DNA from: Paractinoplanes lichenicola
Lineage (GTDB): Bacteria > Actinomycetota > Actinomycetes > Mycobacteriales > Micromonosporaceae
Direction of reading: 5' to 3'
Length of the DNA stretch: 64,000 nucleotides
Assembly: GCF_016785085.1 (NCBI RefSeq)
Contig: NZ_JAENHO010000008.1
Span: forward strand, 310,001 to 374,000
The stretch's first letter is position 1; each line of letters begins with the position of its first letter. Positions 58,172 to 64,000 of the stretch are shown here, one piece after another. The position numbers and the translations under genes were made by a program. The notes under the pieces are model-generated. The model had not been told where the DNA came from and searched no databases. It saw only the letters and a program-made list of their open reading frames with translations.

Positions 58172-58675
58172 ATGAGGATCTTCGCGGTGGTGGCGATCGG
58201 CGTGCTCCTGACCGCGGGATGCCGCAGTGAGCCGATAAAGGATGATAAATCGGGCGCGTCGAGCTCCAGCGCAGGCAAGCCAACCGCCGTCGACTGCGCG
58301 CACGACATCGGCGGCCGCCCGCCCGACGACGACTTCCGGCTGATCCTCGACGCCGTCGCCCTGCCGACAGCCCAGCTGCAGGCCAGCGACTCCGGCGAGC
58401 CCGGCCGCCTGTTCGCCAAGACCGGCCTGCTCGTCCGGGCCGGCACCGCGGTCGAGCTGACCGTCGACCCGTCCGCGCGAGGCGTCACGATCGGCTGGGG
58501 CAGCCCCGGCCCCGAGGGCACGACGATCCGCGTCCCCGCCTGCCCGAACGTCAACGGCTGGCTCGCCTTCGCGGGTGGCTATCACGTGCCGCAGCCCATG
58601 TGTGTCCCGCTGATCGTCCGCGCCAACGGAAGCGAGCAACGAGCCGAGGTGCGCGTCGGCGCGGACTGCGATTAG
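58172..58675 (+). CDS. Small lipoprotein of unknown function
   Basis: A 167-aa exported protein. The signal peptide MRIFAVVAIGVLLTAGC ends in a lipobox (LTAGC), followed by a Ser-rich spacer (SGASSSSAGK). The mature part has two cysteine pairs possible (DCAHD, PACPN, MCVPL, ADCD) and no known domain. It converges with the GH15 gene, sharing four bases. Confidence 0.75.
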   Translation: MRIFAVVAIGVLLTAGCRSEPIKDDKSGASSSSAGKPTAVDCAHDIGGRPPDDDFRLILDAVALPTAQLQASDSGEPGRLFAKTGLLVRAGTAVELTVDPSARGVTIGWGSPGPEGTTIRVPACPNVNGWLAFAGGYHVPQPMCVPLIVRANGSEQRAEVRVGADCD

Positions 58676-60729
58676 AGGTAGCGTTCGGCCACGACGGCCG
58701 GCTGCTCGGTCACCCGCCGTTCGTCGAGGTTGCGCGCGAGCCGCAGATATTGCGCGTGGGCCCAGGTCAGTGGGGTCGCCGAGAAGGTCGGGGTGCCCGG
58801 CCGGCCCGGTCCGGCGAGATCCCACACCTGTTCCGGCAGCATGCCCCCGGGCCCGGCCGAGCGGGTCATCGCGGTCAGCCGGGAGGCGGCGGCCTTGAAA
58901 TCGCCGGCCGCGATCTCGTACTCGCCGCGTTCGCCGCTCAGCAGAGGCCACGCCCGGCCGCGGGTCAGCAGCGAGCCGTCGGGCAGGTCATACTCCCACT
59001 GGCTGCCGTCGAGCTTCTCGCCGAAACCGTCGAACGACGCGCGATGCCAGAAGAACCCGTTCGCGGTCCGCACGCCGAGCTGCCTGTCCACGACCGACAG
59101 CGAGTTCACGACATCCTTGTCAGAAGCCTTCAACACCCCCAGCCGTACGAGGTCGAGGAAGCCGGGGTCGACCACGCGGCGCTGATCGACGTCGACCGGA
59201 CCGCTGTCGCCGATGTTGTAGGTCGTACCGGCGTCGGGGTTGCCGTCCTTGGTCAGCCGCAGGAAGTAGGGCCGGTCGGAGTAGGGCCCGGTGCTGGTGA
59301 CCGTCCACTCCTTGACCTGCACGCGCCACGAGTCGGCGGTCGCCAGGTAGCGCCGGGCCGACGCCGCGTCCCCGTTCGCCGTCGCGATCGACGCCGCGCA
59401 GACCAGCCCGGCGACGGCCGTGGCGATCGTGTTGGGGGAGTAGCCCGACTGGTTCTCCCAGCGTTCCTGCGGCGTGAACGGCGCGCCCGGGTACGCGACG
59501 AGGAAGTCGGCCGCCTTCTTGACGCCGGCCCAGTGCGTGCCGCCCAGCTGGTAGGCGAGCACGATCGGCAGCGCCACCTCGTCGAGCTGCAGGCCGCCCC
59601 ACACCGGCGTGCCGTCGAGCTGCGAGTTCTGCGGGAACGAGCCGTCCGGCTTCTGCTGCGTACCGAAGAGGAACTCGAGCGCCCGTTCCGCTCCCGCTCG
59701 GTCGCCGGCCGCCAGCAGCCCCGTCGCGATCTGATACAGGTCACGCGACCACACGAGGTGATACGGCCCCGACGGGTCGTCCGAGCCGAACGCCCACGGC
59801 GCGGCGGGCGCAGCGACGTACGCCCCGGGGTGGGTCTTGTCCTCGGCCGCCGCCAGCACCAGCGCCGACGTGGTCCAGAGCCGCCGCTGCTCCGGGTCTT
59901 TCAACACCCGCGGCGGCGCGCCGAGCCCGGCCAGATAACCCTTCCACCCGTACGAGTAATCACGCGCGACCTTCCCGAAGCCGGCCCGCTGCGAGGCCCG
60001 CGCGGTCGCCAGCGCCTCGGTCGCGGAACCGCCGAACGCCAGGGCCAGGCTGGTGTGCCCGCCCTTCAGCTGCGCGGTCTGCACCAGGCTCCCCGCCGCC
60101 GCCGACTCGTACCGCCAGTCCATCCGCCCGTCGCGCAGGTCGGTGCGCCCGTCGCTGACCCCCGCGAACCCGCTCGACGTGGCCGTGAAGTCGCCGACCA
60201 GCGCGCTCGACACCCCGCCGTCCGTCGCCACCAGCCCGCCCGGCACGCTGCGCCCCTCGTCGCCGCCCCGCGAGTTGCCCAGCGCCGGGTCGTACACGGC
60301 ATACAACCCGTGCTTGCCCGCCCCGGAGAACCGCAAGTCGACAACGACCGACGACCGCGCCGGATCGGTGGCGTAGTCGGCCGTCAACCGCCACCCACGC
60401 CCGTCGAACGTCTGCCGGAACCTGAGCCCGTCGAGCTGCCGCGTCCGTACGCGGAACTCCTCCACCCGCCCCGGCGACGTCACCACGAACGAGAGCGCCC
60501 TCGCACTTGGCCCGCCGATCGTCGGATAGAAGATCTCGCCCAGCCCACCCTGCCGCTGCACGGTCGCCCACACCTTGCTGACCGCCGTCCGCGACGTCAC
60601 GAGCCCCGCCTTCGACGCCGGCAAATACTGCTGATCGACCCCGGGCGCGCCGGGCGCCTCCCCACCCACCGCCACAGGCGCAACCCCAAGCGCAGCAACC
60701 ATCATCACGACAGGCATCAATGGACCCAT
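58672..60729 (-). CDS. Exported GH15 glucoamylase/glucodextranase-like enzyme
   Basis: A 685-aa secreted glycoside hydrolase family 15 protein expected to release glucose from the ends of alpha-glucans. The N-terminus has a short signal peptide (PVVMMVAALGVAPVAVG). A beta-sandwich domain (residues about 35-270) precedes the (alpha/alpha)6 barrel. GH15 blocks are GPYHLVWSRDLYQIATGLLA, WGGLQLDEVALPIVLAYQLG, the general-acid segment RWENQSGYSPNTIATAVAGL and the base segment PGGMLPEQVWD near the C-terminus. No starch-binding module is seen. Confidence 0.88.
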   Translation of the reverse strand: MGPLMPVVMMVAALGVAPVAVGGEAPGAPGVDQQYLPASKAGLVTSRTAVSKVWATVQRQGGLGEIFYPTIGGPSARALSFVVTSPGRVEEFRVRTRQLDGLRFRQTFDGRGWRLTADYATDPARSSVVVDLRFSGAGKHGLYAVYDPALGNSRGGDEGRSVPGGLVATDGGVSSALVGDFTATSSGFAGVSDGRTDLRDGRMDWRYESAAAGSLVQTAQLKGGHTSLALAFGGSATEALATARASQRAGFGKVARDYSYGWKGYLAGLGAPPRVLKDPEQRRLWTTSALVLAAAEDKTHPGAYVAAPAAPWAFGSDDPSGPYHLVWSRDLYQIATGLLAAGDRAGAERALEFLFGTQQKPDGSFPQNSQLDGTPVWGGLQLDEVALPIVLAYQLGGTHWAGVKKAADFLVAYPGAPFTPQERWENQSGYSPNTIATAVAGLVCAASIATANGDAASARRYLATADSWRVQVKEWTVTSTGPYSDRPYFLRLTKDGNPDAGTTYNIGDSGPVDVDQRRVVDPGFLDLVRLGVLKASDKDVVNSLSVVDRQLGVRTANGFFWHRASFDGFGEKLDGSQWEYDLPDGSLLTRGRAWPLLSGERGEYEIAAGDFKAAASRLTAMTRSAGPGGMLPEQVWDLAGPGRPGTPTFSATPLTWAHAQYLRLARNLDERRVTEQPAVVAERYL

Positions 60730-61182
60730 CCCCCGGGTCTACCCCGCCCGCCCCTTGATCGCATCCGGCGAGCTCGGCGGAAGCGGGCTGGTCGCAGCGC
60801 TCGGTCGCGAGCCGCGCACGCCCGGCAGCGAAAGATCCAGGGGGCAAATGATCGGTACGCGGCGGTATTTGTTCGCCAGCCCGGCCGTCCGGGAGGTTTG
60901 GTGAGCGACGGAGAACAGCCAGCGTGGCGTCTACGTGGATCAATCCGAGCAGTTGGAGTTCGTGTGGTTTCGGCCTAGATCATGCGGGAATACGCCGGTG
61001 TCAGGAATCCGACGCTCGGAATCTAGCAGGGGAAACGTGGCGATGTGACCCGGTTGCCCCGCCACTGGGCCGGGGCGTGTCGGCAAGGCTGGAGATCACA
61101 CCAGCCCACCCTCGTTCCGGTGGACAGGCGTCGTTGGGCGGGGAAGGGTGGGTGGAGCGCAACCGTAGACGTGAAAGAGGGT
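60730..61182. other. 453-base gene-less stretch between GH15 and the aldo/keto reductase
   Basis: No gene, repeat or clear hairpin is seen. It must hold the promoters of the divergent GH15 and aldo/keto reductase genes. A weak AGAGG ribosome site precedes the latter. The left part is very G+C-rich, while the 60840-61010 part has several A+T-rich words (GGTATTTGTTCG, TAGATCATGCGG) that may be promoter boxes. Confidence 0.4.
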
Positions 61183-62238
61183 ATGACGATGCAGTACCGG
61201 CAGCTCGGCCGCACCGGCTTGAGGGTCTCGACGTTCACCCTGGGCACTATGGGGTTCGGTGGCACCGGGTGGGCCTCACCGGTTGGCAAGATCGATGTGG
61301 CGGGGGCGCGGGAGCAGATCGCGATCTCGCGGGATGCGGGGGTCAACCTCATCGACACGGCCGACGTGTATTCGGCCGGGCTCAGTGAGGAGATTCTGGG
61401 CGAGGCTCTGGGCGACAAGCGCGAGGACGTGCTGATCGCGACCAAGGTGCGGATGCCGATGGGTGACGACCAGAACGACGCGGGTCTGTCCCGGCATCAC
61501 ATCATCCGGGGCGCCGAGGCGAGCCTGCGCCGGATGAAGACCGATTACATCGACCTCTTCCAGGTGCACGAGTGGGACGGGCACACCCCGCTGGAAGAGA
61601 CCCTGACCGCGCTGGACGACCTCGTGCGCAGCGGCAAGGTGCGATACATCGGCTGCTCCAACTACGCGGCCTGGCAGATGGTCAAGGCGCTCGGCGTCTC
61701 CGAGGCCCGGCAGCTCGAGCGGTTCGCCAGCACCCAGGTCTTCTATTCGCTGGTCAGCCGCGACATCGAGGCCGAGATCGTGCCGGCCGCGGTCGACCAG
61801 GGCGTCGGCATCCTCGTCTGGAGCCCGCTGGCGGGTGGCCTGATGTCGGGCAAGTATCGCCGCGGAGTGCAGGCGCCCGAGGGCAGCCGGCACCTGACCG
61901 ACTGGAGCGAGCCGCCGATTCACGACGAGGACAAGCTGTACGACACCATCGAGCTCGCGGTGAAGATCGGTGAGTCGCACGGGGTGTCGGCGGCGCAGGT
62001 GTCGCTGGCCTACATCGCGCAGAAGCCGGGCGTGACGTCGCTGATCGTCGGCGCCCGGACGCCCGAGCAGCTGCGCGACAACCTGGCCGCGGCCGACCTG
62101 GAGCTGACCGCCGACGAGATCAAGGCGCTCGACGACGTGAGCGGCGAGCCGCTGCGCTACCCGTTCTGGCACCAGCGCAACACCAGCTCGGACCGGCTGA
62201 GCGCCGCGGACCTGACGCAGATTCAGCGGCACCTGTAG
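61183..62238 (+). CDS. Aldo/keto reductase
   Basis: A 351-aa NADPH-dependent aldo/keto reductase. The catalytic tetrad is visible: Asp/Tyr in LIDTADVYSAG, Lys in VLIATKVRM and His in IDLFQVHEWD. The cofactor segments VRYIGCSNYAAW and GVTSLIVGARTPEQLRDNL are typical. Natural substrates are not predictable. ATG 61183 follows an AGAGG ribosome site. A strong hairpin separates it from the convergent ald gene. Confidence 0.92.
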   Translation: MTMQYRQLGRTGLRVSTFTLGTMGFGGTGWASPVGKIDVAGAREQIAISRDAGVNLIDTADVYSAGLSEEILGEALGDKREDVLIATKVRMPMGDDQNDAGLSRHHIIRGAEASLRRMKTDYIDLFQVHEWDGHTPLEETLTALDDLVRSGKVRYIGCSNYAAWQMVKALGVSEARQLERFASTQVFYSLVSRDIEAEIVPAAVDQGVGILVWSPLAGGLMSGKYRRGVQAPEGSRHLTDWSEPPIHDEDKLYDTIELAVKIGESHGVSAAQVSLAYIAQKPGVTSLIVGARTPEQLRDNLAAADLELTADEIKALDDVSGEPLRYPFWHQRNTSSDRLSAADLTQIQRHL

Positions 62239-62247
62239 AGAAGCGAG

Positions 62248-62273
62248 GGGGCGGCCCGGGGAGAGGCCGCCCC
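62248..62273. terminator. Bidirectional terminator between aldo/keto reductase and ald
   Basis: GGGGCGGCC (62248-62256) and GGCCGCCCC (62265-62273) form a perfect nine-pair stem around an eight-base loop, in the 40-base gap between two convergent stops. Confidence 0.8.
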
Positions 62274-62278
62274 ACGTC

Positions 62279-63391
62279 TCAGAGTACCGAGGCGATCGAA
62301 ACCGACGGCAGGCCCAGCGCGGTGCCGACCGAGGAGTTCGTCAGAACACCGTCGTGCACGCTCAGCCCGAGGGCCAGCGCGGGATCCGACCGCAGCGCGT
62401 CCTTCCAGCCCAGGTCGGCCAGCTTGAGCGCGTACGGCAGGGTGGCGTTGGTCAGGGCGTACGTGGAGGTGTTGGGCACGGCGCCCGGCATGTTGGCCAC
62501 GCAGTAGAACACCGACTCGTGCACCTTGTAGACCGGGTTCTCGTGGGTGGTCGGCCGCGAATCCTCGAAGCAGCCGCCCTGGTCGATCGCGATGTCGACG
62601 AGCACCGAGCCCGGCTTCATCCGCTTGACGAGCTCGTTGCTGACCAGCGTCGGCGCCTTGGCCCCGGGCACGAGCACCGCGCCGATCACCATGTCGGCCT
62701 CGATCACCGACTGCTCGAGCGTCCACGCCGACGAGACCAGCGTCTTGACCCGCCCGCCGAACTGCGCGTCGATCTGGCGCAGCCGGGCGATGTTGAGGTC
62801 GAGCACGGTGACGTCGGCGCCCATCCCGAGCGCGATGGTCGCGGCGTTCACGCCGGAGACGCCGCCGCCGATGACTGTCACCTTGGCCGGGCTGACCCCG
62901 GGGACGCCACCCGGGAGCACGCCGCGCCCGCCCGAGCTGCGCATCAGGCTGTACGCGCCGACCTGCGGGGCGAGCCGCCCGGCGACCTCGCTCATCGGGG
63001 CCAGCAGGGGCAGCGACCCGTCGGCGAGCTGCACGGTCTCGTACGCGATGGCAGTGGTGCCGCTGGACAGCAACGCCTTGGTGCCGTCGGCGTCGGCCGC
63101 GAGGTGCAGGTAGGTGAAGACGACCTGGCCCGCGCGCAGCCGGGGATATTCGGGGGCGACCGGCTCCTTGACTTTGAGCAGCAGGTCGGCCCGGCGCCAC
63201 ACGCTGTCGGCGTCCGGCGCGATCTCGGCCCCGGCGGCGACGAAGTCCTGATCGGTGATCGACGAGCCGTCTCCGGCGCCGGCCTGAATGAGCACCTGGT
63301 GGCCGCGGCGCACGAACTCGGCGACCCCCGCGGGGGTGATCGCGACCCGGTACTCGTGGTTCTTGATCTCTGCCGGCACACCGATGTGCAT
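62279..63391 (-). CDS. ald: Alanine dehydrogenase
   Basis: A 370-aa NAD-dependent enzyme interconverting alanine and pyruvate plus ammonia. The N-terminus HIGVPAEIKNHEYRVAITPA is diagnostic. Catalytic Lys lies in LLLKVKEPV and His in FTYLHLAAD. The NAD fold has VTVIGGGVSGVNAATIALGM and VTVLDLNIARLRQI. Full length. It is divergent from an Lrp/AsnC regulator gene 120 bases away, the classic arrangement in which that regulator activates ald in response to alanine. Confidence 0.95.
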   Translation of the reverse strand: MHIGVPAEIKNHEYRVAITPAGVAEFVRRGHQVLIQAGAGDGSSITDQDFVAAGAEIAPDADSVWRRADLLLKVKEPVAPEYPRLRAGQVVFTYLHLAADADGTKALLSSGTTAIAYETVQLADGSLPLLAPMSEVAGRLAPQVGAYSLMRSSGGRGVLPGGVPGVSPAKVTVIGGGVSGVNAATIALGMGADVTVLDLNIARLRQIDAQFGGRVKTLVSSAWTLEQSVIEADMVIGAVLVPGAKAPTLVSNELVKRMKPGSVLVDIAIDQGGCFEDSRPTTHENPVYKVHESVFYCVANMPGAVPNTSTYALTNATLPYALKLADLGWKDALRSDPALALGLSVHDGVLTNSSVGTALGLPSVSIASVL

Positions 63392-63511
63392 GACGTCATC
63401 CCTTCGTCGGTGCGCTCAGACTGGAACGATGTGCTGTTTCCTCGCAACGGGACCGCATAAGATTCTGTGGCGAGGGCCAACAGGGAAGAAGATGCGTGAG
63501 GCGGGGACGAT

Positions 63512-63982
63512 TTGACCGGCGTACCGAATGATCTTCGAGGTCTGGATCAGATCGACCGCGACCTGCTGGCGCTGCTCGAGGTCGACGGCCGCATGCCCAA
63601 CAACGCCCTCGCCGAGCGCGTGGGCATCGCCCCGAGCACCTGCCTCACCCGCATCCGGCGGCTTCGCGAGATCGGCGCGATCCGGGGCTTCCACGCCGAC
63701 GTCGACCCGGCCTGGATCGGGCGGCCCATCCAGGCCATGATCGCCGTGCGGATCCGGTCCGAGTCGCGCGACGCGATCGGCAAGTTCGCCGAGTCGTTGG
63801 CCGGCATTCCGGCTGTTCGCGACGTGTACTTCGTCTCCGGCTCGTACGATTTCCTTCTGCACGTCGCGACGGCCGATGTCGAGGATCTCCGCGAAGTGAT
63901 CACCGAGCGCCTCAGCGGCACGCGCCTGATCGCGGGCACGGAAACGTATCTGATCTTCGAGCACCGGAGGGGCAACTCCTGA
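63512..63982 (+). CDS. Lrp/AsnC-family regulator (probably of ald)
   Basis: A 156-aa regulator with an N-terminal helix-turn-helix (DQIDRDLLALLEVDGRMPNN, PSTCLTRIRRLREIGAIRGF) and a C-terminal RAM ligand domain (PAVRDVYFVSGSYDFLLHVA). TTG 63512 with a GGCGGGGA ribosome site is the likely start. Being divergent from ald, it probably acts as an AldR/AdeR-type activator sensing alanine. The 120-base gap carries several short inverted words (for example CTCGCAACGGG, TGTGGCGAGGG) that may be its sites. Confidence 0.9.
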   Translation: MTGVPNDLRGLDQIDRDLLALLEVDGRMPNNALAERVGIAPSTCLTRIRRLREIGAIRGFHADVDPAWIGRPIQAMIAVRIRSESRDAIGKFAESLAGIPAVRDVYFVSGSYDFLLHVATADVEDLREVITERLSGTRLIAGTETYLIFEHRRGNS

Positions 63983-64000
63983 TCACTGCCCTGCACCCGG

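Overview
The window is about 71% G+C with many GTG and TTG starts, frequent intergenic GTACGG motifs, actinobacterial families (a deazaflavin/F420-type DUF385 protein, FprA, an Fxs-type NB-ARC/TPR protein) and a LacI-controlled sugar locus. This points to a filamentous actinomycete, most likely Micromonosporaceae such as Actinoplanes. That placement is inferred from style and gene content, not from a marker gene. I found no rRNA, CRISPR array or intact transposase. One tRNA is present (tRNA-Sec).

Layout. 0-2.5 kb: the tail of a helicase/nuclease, a STAS-ATPase anti-sigma-type protein and a type II NADH dehydrogenase. 2.5-3.5 kb: a gene-poor stretch with a long hairpin and degenerate repeats. 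3.5-11.2 kb: a galactan-use locus with a secreted GH53 galactanase, LacI regulator, ABC sugar importer and divergent GH35 beta-galactosidase; two identical 16-bp operators lie in the divergent promoter region. 11.1-15.4 kb: an RCK-type K+ channel, a DUF385 protein, and fprA with an IdeR-type iron box.

15.5-24.7 kb is the most unusual part. A caspase-like protease ends in an EAD2-type adaptor. It is followed by a 72-aa FxsA-like RiPP precursor translationally coupled to a stand-alone HExxH peptide-hydroxylase-like protein. Convergent to these runs an operon of a small EACC1-like protein, a VMAP-type protein whose N-terminus resembles the caspase's EAD2 tail, and an FxsT-like SAV_2336/NB-ARC/TPR protein. 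No radical SAM cyclophane maturase is present. I read this as a regulated self-killing or anti-phage conflict system joined to a RiPP module.

25.1-43.9 kb is dominated by selenocysteine. A membrane-bound formate dehydrogenase (catalytic subunit with in-frame TGA and SECIS hairpin, Fe-S subunit, NrfD anchor) is followed by a MerR regulator, selD and tRNA-Sec. selB and selA follow about 8.5 kb further on, so the whole Sec pathway and one client enzyme sit in one window. In between lie a GIY-YIG protein, an ABC exporter with its two-component system, a secreted protein made of two near-identical domains, a LysR regulator and a RidA protein. A 161-bp MITE-like palindrome flanked by CTAG lies just upstream of selA.

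44-64 kb is ordinary chromosome: a membrane protein, a phosphoribosyltransferase, an MFS exporter, an OmpR-type two-component system, VanZ, a Tat-type serine hydrolase, a D,D-carboxypeptidase with a long TYG-repeat tail, a ferric-reductase-like flavohaem protein, a GT39-like glycosyltransferase, an SRPBCC protein, a lipoprotein, a secreted GH15 glucoamylase, an aldo/keto reductase, and alanine dehydrogenase divergent from an Lrp/AsnC regulator.
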